From positions 1 through 64,000 of the forward strand of contig CATBDC010000007.1 of the NCBI GenBank assembly GCA_949502235.1: a DNA stretch of 64,000 nt, given 5' to 3'. Position 1 is the first letter of the stretch, and the number at the start of each line of letters is the position of its first letter. Positions 24,316 through 33,126 of the stretch are shown here, in pieces. The notes beneath the pieces are model-generated. The model was not told the origin of the DNA and did not search any database. It worked only from the letters and a program-made list of their open reading frames with translations. Source of the stretch: an uncultured Lachnospiraceae bacterium (GTDB lineage Bacteria; Bacillota; Clostridia; Lachnospirales; Lachnospiraceae). The translations under genes were made by a program, and so were the position numbers.

Positions 24316-25983
24316 ATGGGAGAAGAGACAGTTTCCAAAAATTTTATTGAGCAGGAGATTGATAAGGATCTGGCAGAGGGGGTATACAGTGAGGTATGCA
24401 CCAGATTTCCGCCGGAGCCAAACGGATATCTTCATATCGGACATGCAAAATCAATTCTTTTGAATTCAGGACTTGCTAAAAAATATAAGGGAACCTTTCA
24501 CCTGCGGTTTGACGACACAAACCCAACGAAGGAGGATATGGAATTTGTGGAGTCCATTAAAGAGGACGTGGCATGGCTGGGGGCAGATTATAAGGACCAT
24601 CTGTATTTTGCGTCAGATTATTTTGATGAGATGTATGAATGTGCGGTGAAGCTGATTAAGAAGGGGAAAGCCTTTGTCTGCGATCTGACGGCAGATGAGA
24701 TCCGTAAGTATCGGGGAACCCTTACGGAGCCGGGAAAGGACAGCCCGTACAGGAACCGCTCCGTGGAGGAGAACCTTGCGCTGTTCGAAGGAATGAAGAA
24801 TGGGGAATATAAGGACGGGGAGAAGGTCCTTCGCGCAAAGATTGACATGTCATCTCCCAATATTAATATGAGAGATCCCGTAATTTACCGTGTGGCCCAT
24901 ATGGCGCACCACAATACAGGGGATAAATGGTGTATTTATCCGATGTACGATTTTGCCCATCCCATTGAGGATGCGGTGGAAAAGATTACCCATTCCATCT
25001 GTACCCTTGAGTTTGAGGATCACAGGCCGCTTTATGACTGGGTAGTTAAGGAGTGTGAATTCGACCCGGCGCCCCGCCAGATTGAGTTTGCAAAGCTGTA
25101 TCTTACTAACGTGGTAACCGGAAAGCGGTATATTAAAAAGCTGGTGCAGGACGGTATTGTGGACGGATGGGACGATCCCAGGCTTGTATCTATTGCGGCG
25201 CTTAGAAGAAGGGGATTTACGCCGGAGTCCCTTCGGATGTTTATTGATATGTGCGGCGTGTCAAAGAGCCAGAGCTCTGTGGATTATGCCATGCTTGAAT
25301 ACTGCATCCGGGAGGATTTAAAGCTTAAGCGCCCCCGTATGATGGCAATTCTTGATCCCGTTAAGCTTGTGATAGATAATTATCCGGAAGGGGAATGTGA
25401 ATATCTGGATGTGGATAATAATATGGAAAACCCGGAGCTTGGGGTAAGAAAGCTGCCCTTCGGACGTGAGCTTTATATTGAGCGGGAGGACTTTATGATT
25501 GAACCCCCCAAAAAGTATTTCCGTCTGTTCCCGGGAAATGAGGTTCGTCTCATGCATGCGTATTTTGTAAAATGTGAAAGCTATGAGACAGATGAAAAGG
25601 GAAATGTAACTGTCGTGCACTGCACCTACGACCCAGAGACAAAATGCGGTACAGGATTTACCGGACGTAAGGTGAAGGGGACGATCCACTGGGTTTACGC
25701 GCCTATGGCAAAAAAGGCGGAGGTAAGGCTTTATGAAAACCTGGTAGATGAGGCGAAGGGCGTCTATAATAAAGAAGACGGGTCACTGAACCTGAATCCA
25801 AATTCCCTGGAGATCCGGAAGAACTGCTATGTGGAGGACAGCTTTCGTGAGGCGGCAGGGCATGACAGCTTCCAGTTTGTAAGAAATGGGTATTTTTGTA
25901 TTGACTCCAAGGATTCTTCGCCGGAAAATCTGGTGTTTAACAGGATAGTATCCCTGAAGAGTTCCTTTAAACTGCCGAAATAG
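24316..25983 (+). CDS. glnS: Glutaminyl-tRNA synthetase
   Basis: This class I synthetase charges tRNA-Gln. It has 555 residues, the family's usual length. [15 protein letters not shown] near 32-46 carries the HIGH motif, FDDTNPTKE follows, and [17 protein letters not shown] is the conserved stretch near 290. The KMSKS loop is replaced by a variant with TGKRYIKKL, in which the usual serine is glycine, as occurs in some Clostridia. The ATG at 24316 has the ribosome site TTGAGGAGGAAC. It is transcribed from its own promoter and is followed by an unrelated regulator after 16 bp. Confidence 0.97.
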   Translation: MGEETVSKNFIEQEIDKDLAEGVYSEVCTRFPPEPNGYLHIGHAKSILLNSGLAKKYKGTFHLRFDDTNPTKEDMEFVESIKEDVAWLGADYKDHLYFASDYFDEMYECAVKLIKKGKAFVCDLTADEIRKYRGTLTEPGKDSPYRNRSVEENLALFEGMKNGEYKDGEKVLRAKIDMSSPNINMRDPVIYRVAHMAHHNTGDKWCIYPMYDFAHPIEDAVEKITHSICTLEFEDHRPLYDWVVKECEFDPAPRQIEFAKLYLTNVVTGKRYIKKLVQDGIVDGWDDPRLVSIAALRRRGFTPESLRMFIDMCGVSKSQSSVDYAMLEYCIREDLKLKRPRMMAILDPVKLVIDNYPEGECEYLDVDNNMENPELGVRKLPFGRELYIEREDFMIEPPKKYFRLFPGNEVRLMHAYFVKCESYETDEKGNVTVVHCTYDPETKCGTGFTGRKVKGTIHWVYAPMAKKAEVRLYENLVDEAKGVYNKEDGSLNLNPNSLEIRKNCYVEDSFREAAGHDSFQFVRNGYFCIDSKDSSPENLVFNRIVSLKSSFKLPK

Positions 25984-25999
25984 ACAGTTGGGGACAACA

Positions 26000-27394
26000 A
26001 TGAATGAATTAACAATAAATTTAAAAACAGATTCGAGAGTTCCCCTTTATGAACAGATTTACCGTTATATCAAATCGGATATACAAAGCGGAAAGATCCA
26101 AAAAGGGGAGAAGCTTCCCTCTACCCGGGCGCTGTCCAGGTATCTTGAGGTGAGCAGAAGTACGGTGGAGCTTGCCTATGAGCAGCTTTTGTCAGAGGGG
26201 TATGTGGAGGCGGAGCCTTACAGGGGTTTTTTTGTGGCGCAGATTGAAGAGCTTTATCATATCAGCAGGGGAAATACAAAGGAGCCGGAGGAAAGGCGGC
26301 AGGAGAGGAAGTACCAGTATGATTTTACTCCTAACGGGGTTGATCTTAACAGCTTCCCCTATCATGTGTGGCGGAAGCTGTCAAAGGAGATACTGATTGA
26401 CGACAGGACGGAGCTGTTCCGCTCCGGGGATCCCCAGGGGGAATATGGATTTCGGAATGCCATATGCAGCTATCTCTACCAGGCCAGGGGAGTACATTGT
26501 CTGCCGGGTCAGGTAATTATCGGAGCCGGCAGCGATTATATTCTCATGCTTTTATCTATGATACTGGGAACGGATCACCGGATTGCCCTTGAGGATCCGT
26601 CTTACAAACAGGCGTACCGGGTGCTTGCCGGGCTTTCTTATGAAACTATTCCTGTAGGTCTTGACAAAAACGGGATGAGGGTGTCAGACCTTAAGGAGTC
26701 AGGAGCAGATATTGCCTATGTGACCCCCTCCCACCAGTATCCCACAGGGATTGTCATGCCCATGAAGCGAAGGATGGAGCTTTTAAAATGGGCGCAGGAG
26801 GATGAAGGACGTTATATTATCGAGGATGATTATGACAGTGAATTCCGTTATAAGGGAAAGCCCATTCCGGCTCTCAAAGGCTACGATAAGAATGAAAGGG
26901 TGATTTATCTTGGAACCTTTTCCAAATCCATCGCCCCGGCAATCCGTTTAAGCTATATGGTGCTGCCAGGGACACTCTTAGAGCAGTATAGAAAAAACAG
27001 CTCCTTTATCCAGTCAACAGTTTCAAAGGTTGATCAGCTTATTGTCCAGCGTTTTATTGAAGAGGGCTATTATGAGCGGCATCTTAATAAAACCCGTGCC
27101 ATGTATAAAAGCCGTCATGACGTGCTCATAGAGGAGCTAAGGCCCCTTATGAAAATATGCGCCATATCCGGCGAGCATGCAGGAGTACATCTGCTTTTGA
27201 CCTTTAAAAACGGCCTGACAGAAGAAGAGCTGGTCAAAAGCGCAGAAAAAAACGGTATCCGTGTATATGGAATGTCGGCTTACCGTATAAAAGAGAAGAA
27301 AGAAGAAGCGGCCACAGTTCTTCTTGGCTACGCCAATCTGTCAGAGACGCAGATTCGGGAAGCAGTGAAGATACTTACCAGATGTTGGGGATAA
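26000..27394 (+). CDS. MocR-family PLP-dependent transcriptional regulator
   Basis: The 464-residue protein has a GntR-type winged helix (about 10-75, with VPLYEQIYRYIKSDIQ and KLPSTRALSRYL and SRSTVELAYEQL) fused to an aminotransferase-like domain of fold type I. The PLP lysine is K309 in LGTFSKSIAPAIR, and the family motif YDSEFRYKG precedes it. MocR proteins such as PdxR control pyridoxal phosphate synthesis or GABA use, but no such target gene lies beside this one, so the regulon is unknown. ATG 26000 is preferred to the TTG at 25988. Its end is only 2 bp from the end of the convergent XRE gene. Confidence 0.92.
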   Translation: MNELTINLKTDSRVPLYEQIYRYIKSDIQSGKIQKGEKLPSTRALSRYLEVSRSTVELAYEQLLSEGYVEAEPYRGFFVAQIEELYHISRGNTKEPEERRQERKYQYDFTPNGVDLNSFPYHVWRKLSKEILIDDRTELFRSGDPQGEYGFRNAICSYLYQARGVHCLPGQVIIGAGSDYILMLLSMILGTDHRIALEDPSYKQAYRVLAGLSYETIPVGLDKNGMRVSDLKESGADIAYVTPSHQYPTGIVMPMKRRMELLKWAQEDEGRYIIEDDYDSEFRYKGKPIPALKGYDKNERVIYLGTFSKSIAPAIRLSYMVLPGTLLEQYRKNSSFIQSTVSKVDQLIVQRFIEEGYYERHLNKTRAMYKSRHDVLIEELRPLMKICAISGEHAGVHLLLTFKNGLTEEELVKSAEKNGIRVYGMSAYRIKEKKEEAATVLLGYANLSETQIREAVKILTRCWG

Positions 27395-27396
27395 CC

Positions 27397-28098
27397 CTAT
27401 CTGCAGTTCTGGACAGTAAGGGAATGTGTCTTTTTCATCAGTTTAAAATCTTCCTTTGAGAACAGCAGTAAATCCATTAAAGATTCTTTATCTGTAATTT
27501 TTGTATTAGAAATTACTGTTTTGAAGGTGACCGGCAACATGGTGTAATTGGAAAGTCCGGATACGAGGCCAAGCTGCTGGCCTGGATTTACCAGATTATT
27601 TACGCAGGAAATCATGACACGCTCCTGTTTTGTAATCTGGTTTCGGAGCAGGTAGGTTCCGATAAAGCCTTCGGATATGTATTCGCCGGTATATAATCCG
27701 CCACATTCGCCGGGCTTTTTTACATCCTTTACTTCATTAAAAAGCCGGGCCTGGTATACGCCGTTCTGGTTTATGGCAGGACAGCGTTCGATGATGCTCT
27801 GGATCATAAGTCTTTTCTGGCTGTCATAGGTATACATATACAGAGTATCTGTAGAAGAGGAATAGGTATTTCCTTCGCTTGTAATGTCAGCCGCACCGCC
27901 AAGGAGCAGGGCGGGCGGAACATTAAAAATGTGTGAAAGCTCCAGAAAGGTAGGCATATCAAGAGAAATACATCCTTTTTCATATTTTGAAATGGTAGAT
28001 ATGCTTTTATTTAGTCTCTTAGACAGCTCTTTTAATGTCATATTGCATGCAGTTCTGTACTTTTTCAGGTTGTTTCCGATGATTTCATCAATATTCAT
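27397..28098 (-). CDS. XRE-family regulator with a C-terminal sensory region
   Basis: The 233-residue protein has an N-terminal helix-turn-helix (about 8-65, with KYRTACNMTLKELSKRLNKS and STISKYEKG) and a C-terminal region of about 150 residues with no recognised domain. It is transcribed away from the pepT operon, from a shared gap of 225 bp. That layout suggests control of peptide use, possibly by sensing a peptide or amino acid. This is inference from context. The C-terminal region has several beta-strand-like hydrophobic stretches, so a ligand-binding fold is possible. Confidence 0.85.
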   Translation of the reverse strand: MNIDEIIGNNLKKYRTACNMTLKELSKRLNKSISTISKYEKGCISLDMPTFLELSHIFNVPPALLLGGAADITSEGNTYSSSTDTLYMYTYDSQKRLMIQSIIERCPAINQNGVYQARLFNEVKDVKKPGECGGLYTGEYISEGFIGTYLLRNQITKQERVMISCVNNLVNPGQQLGLVSGLSNYTMLPVTFKTVISNTKITDKESLMDLLLFSKEDFKLMKKTHSLTVQNCR

Positions 28099-28323
28099 AA
28101 CAATAATCTTTCTTAATAATCAATTTTTTTTATTAATATTGCACAAAAAGATGTGATGCTTTTTAAATAATGTGGATACATATATTTTTTTGATTTTAAT
28201 AATAATATCATGGGGTAAGTTTTCGTGTCAAGAAAACAGGCAGGATTTGCAAGTGAGGAAATTAAGCAATAGAATAAATATAATTCTTTATAGAAAATAT
28301 TTATAAAAACAGGAGGGATAAAG
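28099..28323. promoter_or_regulatory. Divergent intergenic region between the XRE regulator and pepT
   Basis: The 225-bp gap is AT-rich. A TATAAT at 28279-28284 is the likely -10 of the pepT transcript, but no good -35 sits at the right distance, which fits an activator-dependent promoter. GGAGGG at 28312-28317 is the pepT ribosome site. No clear palindrome is seen. Confidence 0.45.
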
Positions 28324-29544
28324 GTGAAGGTAGAGGAAAGGCTGTTAAAGTATATTGCAGTAAAAACGCCCTGTGATGAAGACAAGGAAACAGTGCCTAC
28401 ATCGGACTGTCAGTTCGAGCTGGCGAAAATGCTGGCTGGGGAGCTTCAGGAGCTTGGCGTAAAAAATGCCCAGCTTGATGAGAAATGCTTTGTTTACGGG
28501 ATTATACCGGCTACAGAAGGGTATGAGGGCAAAAAGAAAATCGGATTTATTGCCCACATGGACACAGTTTCTGAATTCTGTGAAGGGGAAATCAGGCCGA
28601 TATGCACTCCGGATTATAACGGGGAGGACATGATGCTTGGCACAAGCGGACGCATGCTTAGTACAAAGGATTTCCCGCATCTGAAGGAGTGTAAGGGACG
28701 GACACTGATCACCTCGGACGGGAATACGATTCTCGGGGTGGATGACAAAGCGGGAATTGCGGAAATCATGCAGATGATTGAAATTCTGCGGGATGAAAAT
28801 ATTCCCCATGGACAGATCAGCGTTGCATTTACCCCGGATGAGGAGTGCGGAAGCGGCGCGGCTCATTTTGATCTGGAGAAATTTGATGCGGATGTGGCTT
28901 ATACGCTGGACGGGGACGGAGAAGGTGAAATCCAGTATCAGAATTTTAACGCCTGCGAGGCAAAATTTGAGATTCAGGGAAAGAATGTGCATCCCGGCTC
29001 CGCAAAGGATGTGATGATCAATGCGGTTCTGATTGCGGCAGATATTAATAATATGCTTCCAAGGTATGAGATTCCAAGATGCACGGAGGGCTATGAGGGA
29101 TTCTACCATCTGCTTAGCATCCACGGAGATGAGGGGCATGCAGTGTCTGAGTACATTATCCGTGACCATGATGCAGGAAGCTTTGAGGCGAGAAGAAGCA
29201 CTCTGCGCCATATTGAAAAATCCCTGAATGAAATCTGGGGAAAAGGAACAGTTACGCTAACCCTTAAGGACGAGTACAGAAACATGGAAGGTATTGTAAA
29301 GGAGCATATGTACCTGATTGAAAATGCAAGAAGGGCATGTAAAAACGCGGGAGTGCCGGAGGATATTTCTCCAATCCGGGGAGGTACGGACGGCTGCAAG
29401 CTTTCCTTTAGAGGTCTTCCCTGCCCAAACCTGGGGACAGGCGGACACGGTTACCACGGACCGCTGGAGCATGCAACGGTGGAAGGCATGGAAGCGGCTG
29501 TGAGAGTGGTGATAGAGCTGATTAAAATTTTTGCGGATGAGTAA
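28324..29544 (+). CDS. pepT: Peptidase T (tripeptide aminopeptidase)
   Basis: PepT removes the N-terminal residue of tripeptides; it is a cytosolic M20B dizinc enzyme. The 406-residue protein shows the zinc motif HMDTV with H78/D80, VDDKAGIAE near 140 with the bridging Asp, DEECGSGA with the catalytic Glu pair near 173, and HPGSAKD. The C-terminal GGTDGCKLSFRG and GGHGYHG match the family. It begins with GTG at 28324, set by the GGAGGG site. The gene starts an operon with the YfcC-type transporter, so imported or endogenous peptides are presumably hydrolysed here. Confidence 0.95.
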   Translation: MKVEERLLKYIAVKTPCDEDKETVPTSDCQFELAKMLAGELQELGVKNAQLDEKCFVYGIIPATEGYEGKKKIGFIAHMDTVSEFCEGEIRPICTPDYNGEDMMLGTSGRMLSTKDFPHLKECKGRTLITSDGNTILGVDDKAGIAEIMQMIEILRDENIPHGQISVAFTPDEECGSGAAHFDLEKFDADVAYTLDGDGEGEIQYQNFNACEAKFEIQGKNVHPGSAKDVMINAVLIAADINNMLPRYEIPRCTEGYEGFYHLLSIHGDEGHAVSEYIIRDHDAGSFEARRSTLRHIEKSLNEIWGKGTVTLTLKDEYRNMEGIVKEHMYLIENARRACKNAGVPEDISPIRGGTDGCKLSFRGLPCPNLGTGGHGYHGPLEHATVEGMEAAVRVVIELIKIFADE

Positions 29545-29560
29545 AGAAAGGAAAAAAGAA

Positions 29561-31069
29561 ATGGAAGAAAAAAAGAAGAAAAAATTGTCGTTCCCGACAG
29601 CCCTTACTGTATTATTTATTGTTTTGATTTTTGCTGCTGTACTGACAGCCATTGTACCGGCAGGGCTGTATTCCAAATTAACCTATAACGCACAGAGCGA
29701 TATGTTTGAGATTACAACGCCGGACGGGGAAATCACAGAAATGGAGCCTACTCAGGAATCTTTAGACGAGCTTGGGGTAACCGGTAATCTGGACAAATTT
29801 TTAGATGGAAGCATCAGCAAGCCAATCGCAGTTCCGGGAACCTATGAGAAGGTAGAGCAGGCGCCGCAGGGGATTTTTGAGATTCTGCTGGCTCCAATCA
29901 GCGGTGTTTACGATACCATTGATATTATCCTTTTCGTATTCGTTCTGGGAGGCTGTATCGGGGTCCTGAATTATATGGGAGCTTTTAATGCGGCTATTGC
30001 GGTTCTCTCCAAAGTAACAAAAGGGAAAGAGTATATTTTAATTGTTCTGATTACTATTATCATTGCAGCAGGAGGAACTACTTTCGGACTTGCGGAGGAA
30101 ACCATTGCGCTGTATCCGATCCTTGTTCCTGTGTTCCTTGCGGCAGGCTATGATGTTATGGTGTGTATCGCGGCTATCTACATGGGCTCATCCATTGGAA
30201 CCATGTTTCCTACCATCAACCCGTTTTCTGTAGGTAATGCCTCTAATGCAGCAGGCATCAGCCTTGCGGAGGGCATGGGAATCCGTTTCGTGGCGCTAGC
30301 GCTTGGAGTAATTATTACTCTGATCTATATTCTCCGCTATGCGAAGAAGGTAAAGGCGGATCCAACGAAATCTATCTGCTATGACCAGTATGAATATCAT
30401 ATGAAGAAATTCGGCCATCAGGGAGAGGTGCCGGAGTTTACCGGAAAGATGAAGCTTTCCCTTGCCGTATTCGGTGCATCCTTTGCAGTGCTTGTGTGGG
30501 GACTTGTCTCACAGGGCTGGTGGTTTGATAATATGACAGGACTGTTTCTCGCATGTGCGATTCTTCTGGCGTTTACATCAGGAATCGGCGAAAAGAATTT
30601 TATGGATCAGTTTATCGGCGGGGCAGCGGATCTCATGAGTGTGGCACTTGTTGTCGGTGTTGCCCGCGGTATCAATATTATTTTAGAGAACGGTATGGTT
30701 TCGGATACGATTCTTGAGTTCTTCTCAGGAGCTATCAGCGGAATGAATCCGATTGTATTTATCATTCTGATGATGCTTGTATTTATTGTACTTGGATTTT
30801 TCATATCCTCATCATCAGGGCTTGCGGTTTTGTCCGTACCGATTATGGCTCCTCTTGCAGATACAGTGGGAGTTTCAAGGGCGGCGATTGTTTCCGCGTA
30901 TGCATATGGCCTGGGACTGATTTCATTTATTACGCCTACGGGACTTGTACTTGCGTCTCTTGCAATGGTAGACGTCACCTATGATAAATGGCTGAAATTC
31001 ATTATGCCGCTTATGGGGATTACAGCGGGATTCAGCGCAGTTATGCTTGTGATTCAATTGTTTGTATAA
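29561..31069 (+). CDS. YfcC-family (DcuC/AbgT-like) membrane transporter, probable peptide or amino acid carrier
   Basis: The 502-residue protein has about 12 hydrophobic segments. One near the N-terminus (about 10-30) is followed by a soluble loop of about 90 residues with TTPDGEITEMEPTQE, then segments to the C-terminus. Family landmarks are GVLNYMGAFNAAI, GTTFGLAEETIALYP and SSIGTMFPTINPFSVGNAS. Members move C4-dicarboxylates, amino acids or short peptides; the neighbours here are two peptidases, which favours peptides or their products. The ATG at 29561 has AAAGGA upstream and lies just after pepT. Two earlier start codons (29531 and 29537) overlap pepT and are less likely. Confidence 0.85.
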   Translation: MEEKKKKKLSFPTALTVLFIVLIFAAVLTAIVPAGLYSKLTYNAQSDMFEITTPDGEITEMEPTQESLDELGVTGNLDKFLDGSISKPIAVPGTYEKVEQAPQGIFEILLAPISGVYDTIDIILFVFVLGGCIGVLNYMGAFNAAIAVLSKVTKGKEYILIVLITIIIAAGGTTFGLAEETIALYPILVPVFLAAGYDVMVCIAAIYMGSSIGTMFPTINPFSVGNASNAAGISLAEGMGIRFVALALGVIITLIYILRYAKKVKADPTKSICYDQYEYHMKKFGHQGEVPEFTGKMKLSLAVFGASFAVLVWGLVSQGWWFDNMTGLFLACAILLAFTSGIGEKNFMDQFIGGAADLMSVALVVGVARGINIILENGMVSDTILEFFSGAISGMNPIVFIILMMLVFIVLGFFISSSSGLAVLSVPIMAPLADTVGVSRAAIVSAYAYGLGLISFITPTGLVLASLAMVDVTYDKWLKFIMPLMGITAGFSAVMLVIQLFV

Positions 31070-31082
31070 AGAAGGTGGAAGA

Positions 31083-32459
31083 ATGGATTTTGAAGAAAAA
31101 ATAAGAGAGGACAGGCAAAGCCTGATAGAGGATATTAAACGGCTTGTGTCAATTAACAGCGTGGAGGCGGAACCAGAGGAAGGCATGCCCTTTGGGAAGG
31201 GGCCGGCACAGGCCCTTGGCTGTTTCCTTTCCATGGCGGAGGAAATGGGATTTCAGACCGAGAATTTTGATAATTATGCGGGACATATAGATTTTGGAGA
31301 AGGAGAGGAAGTGCTGGGGATTTTAGGGCATATGGATGTTGTGCCATGCGGGGATGGCTGGATCTGTGATCCCTTCTGTCCGGAGGTAATTGACGGAAGG
31401 CTTTATGGCAGAGGGGTTCTTGACAACAAGGGTCCTATGGCTGTCTGCCTCCACGCCCTTAAAATTTTAAAAGACATGGGTGTGCCTCTTAAGAAAAAGA
31501 TAAGGCTGATTGTGGGCGCCAATGAGGAGACAGACTGGAAATGTATGGATTATTATTTTCATACCAAAAAAGTAGCTCCGCCCCAGATATCCTTTACACC
31601 GGATGCTGAATTTCCGCTGAAGCATGCGGAGAAGGGTGTGTTCCAGTATCAGCTTGTAACGGATATAAAGGAGGAGATTATTCTGGAGGGCGGAAATGCA
31701 TATAATTCCGTGGCAGAGCATGCGTATGTTCTTCTGCCAATGAAATTTAAGGAGCGGGCAGAAGAAGGATTACCGGGATGGACGGAGTATACGGGATGCC
31801 GTTATGAAACATCTTCAGAGGACGGCAGGCTTAAGCTGGAAGCCTTTGGATTTGCTGCCCATGCGGCGAATCCGGAAAAAGGAATCAATGCAGTCACGGG
31901 AATTATGAAAGCAGTTTCTGATCTGAAGCCTGGAAATGAGCTGGGAGAGATTGCAGAGTTTTATATGGAAAAAATCGGACGGGATCTCTATGGGGAAAAG
32001 CTTGGCGCAGCGCTTGAGGATGAGGTTTCAGGAAAATTAAGCTTTAATGTTGGTAAGGCAGAAGTGAGGGACGGGAAATTTATCCTTTCCATTGATAACA
32101 GAGTGCCGGTTACTTATAAATGTGAAGAAGCGGGGGAACGTGTGAAGAAAGGTCTTGAGGGGACACGTTTCCGGTTCGAAAATCCCCAGATTACCGAGTC
32201 CATTTATGTGCCGAAGGACAGCTTCCTTGTAAAGACGCTGATGGAGGTCTATAAGGATGTTACAAAGGATATGGATGCCGTGCCCCAGGTAGACGGAGCA
32301 TGCTCCTATGCAAGAGCTCTTGACAACTGTGTAGCTTTTGGGGCGATCCTGCCGGGACAGCCGGATCTGATGCACCAGAAGAATGAGTATCTGGAGCTTG
32401 ACAGGCTGGATATGTGGATGAAGATCTATCTGGAGGCAATCTACAGGCTGGCGAGGTAA
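31083..32459 (+). CDS. M20-family dipeptidase (PepV/Sapep type)
   Basis: The 458-residue protein is an M20 metallopeptidase of the carnosinase-like PepV group. Motifs are GHMDVVPCGDGW with the zinc His/Asp, GRGVLDNKGP with the bridging Asp and NEETDWKCMDYYF with the catalytic Glu pair. The remaining ligands are in SFTPDAEFP and in DLMHQKNEYLELD. PepV cleaves dipeptides in the cytosol. It begins at ATG 31083 with AAGGTGGAAG upstream, 13 bp after the transporter, and ends the pepT operon. Its substrates complement those of PepT: tripeptides by PepT, dipeptides here. Confidence 0.93.
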   Translation: MDFEEKIREDRQSLIEDIKRLVSINSVEAEPEEGMPFGKGPAQALGCFLSMAEEMGFQTENFDNYAGHIDFGEGEEVLGILGHMDVVPCGDGWICDPFCPEVIDGRLYGRGVLDNKGPMAVCLHALKILKDMGVPLKKKIRLIVGANEETDWKCMDYYFHTKKVAPPQISFTPDAEFPLKHAEKGVFQYQLVTDIKEEIILEGGNAYNSVAEHAYVLLPMKFKERAEEGLPGWTEYTGCRYETSSEDGRLKLEAFGFAAHAANPEKGINAVTGIMKAVSDLKPGNELGEIAEFYMEKIGRDLYGEKLGAALEDEVSGKLSFNVGKAEVRDGKFILSIDNRVPVTYKCEEAGERVKKGLEGTRFRFENPQITESIYVPKDSFLVKTLMEVYKDVTKDMDAVPQVDGACSYARALDNCVAFGAILPGQPDLMHQKNEYLELDRLDMWMKIYLEAIYRLAR

Positions 32460-32468
32460 AAAGTTAAG

Positions 32469-32521
32469 ATGCCCTTCCTAACGCAGACTGGGCAAGATGT
32501 CTGCTTATAGGAAGGGCATTA
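32469..32521 (+). terminator. Terminator after the pepT operon
   Basis: Twelve-base arms ATGCCCTTCCTA and TAGGAAGGGCAT enclose a second inner pairing GCAGAC/GTCTGC. Only a short T-tail follows, so efficiency is uncertain. Confidence 0.75.
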
Positions 32522-32571
32522 TAAAGATTCTTAAAAGACTCTCTGGAATCACAGCCCCCCCCAAAAAAAAA

Positions 32572-32593
32572 GAAGCCCTCCGGGGAGGGCCTG
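32572..32593 (-). terminator. Terminator for the acidic protein gene read leftward
   Basis: The minus strand reads GCCCTCCCCGGAGGGC followed by TTCTTTTTTTTT, a strong hairpin with a T tract, about 10 bp beyond the gene's stop. Confidence 0.85.
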
Positions 32594-32601
32594 TTTATAA
32601 A

Positions 32602-32913
32602 TTATTCTGTTTTGTCAGCGGCTTCTTCTGCCTCTTTTGCAGTCTCTTCTGCCTCTTTTGCTTCTTCGGCAGGAGCATCAGCTTCCTTTTCATCCGGCGC
32701 AGTATCTTCCCCGCTTTTGGGAGCAGAGTTTAAGGATACGTATTCGCGGTCTGTAACTGGTTTTAAGTCATCGTCAAGGTCGAAGTCCTCGTCTTCAAAA
32801 TCATCCTCGAATTCATCGGTGTCAATTCTGTTCTTTTTCCAATAATAAAGAGCACCTGCTGCAGCTGTACCGACTGCGGCTGCGCCTAAAATTTTCTTAA
32901 ATAATTTTGCCAT
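32602..32913 (-). CDS. Small membrane-anchored acidic protein
   Basis: The 103-residue protein starts with a basic segment and one membrane helix (MAKLFKKILGAAAVGTAAAG, about 4-24, then YYWKKNR). The rest is strongly acidic: runs of Asp and Glu in residues 35-55 and repeated Ala-Glu-rich heptads such as EEAKEAEETAKEAEEAADK at the end. The predicted topology is N-in with the acidic tail outside, or the reverse; the sequence does not decide. Start 32913 is set by the ribosome site AAGGAG; a longer frame back to 32994 lacks a ribosome site. It is similar in build to small proteins of unknown function seen upstream of cls in related genomes, but no motif gives a role. Confidence 0.7.
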   Translation of the reverse strand: MAKLFKKILGAAAVGTAAAGALYYWKKNRIDTDEFEDDFEDEDFDLDDDLKPVTDREYVSLNSAPKSGEDTAPDEKEADAPAEEAKEAEETAKEAEEAADKTE

Positions 32914-33023
32914 AATGGTTTCTCCTTTCGACTGGCTGTTTTTTCCTAATATGTGTATTGTAATACTTTTTAGGAAAAATGGAAAGGGGAACACAGGAAA
33001 AATTTATTAAATTTAAATAATGT

Positions 33024-33050
33024 GTTATTGTTTACTCCGTTCACAATAAC
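33024..33050. repeat. Copy of the 27-bp GTTACTGT palindromic repeat
   Basis: GTTATTGTTTACTCC plus GTTCACAATAAC, three changes from the consensus in reverse orientation. It lies in the gap between the acidic protein gene and cls, which are divergent. Confidence 0.75.
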
Positions 33051-33126
33051 AAGAAGTTTATTGAGCCGGACGGAAAATTGTGTTAGACTATAGCTGTAAG
33101 ATACTGACAGCAAGGGGGAAGACGAG

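Noticed and set aside
25985-26000. GTTGGGGAC fragment near the glnS stop, similar to the GGGACGGGG repeat
   Set aside because: Only nine bases match, so chance is the simplest explanation.
28345-29211. A 288-codon open frame on the minus strand inside pepT
   Set aside because: It lies fully antisense to a well-supported peptidase gene, has no ribosome site or recognised motif, and reflects codon bias of the sense frame.
32555-32575. Run of C followed by a run of A as a possible mobile-element or phase-variation tract
   Set aside because: It lies between a terminator hairpin and a minus-strand terminator tail, where poly-A on the plus strand is expected; no coding frame crosses it.
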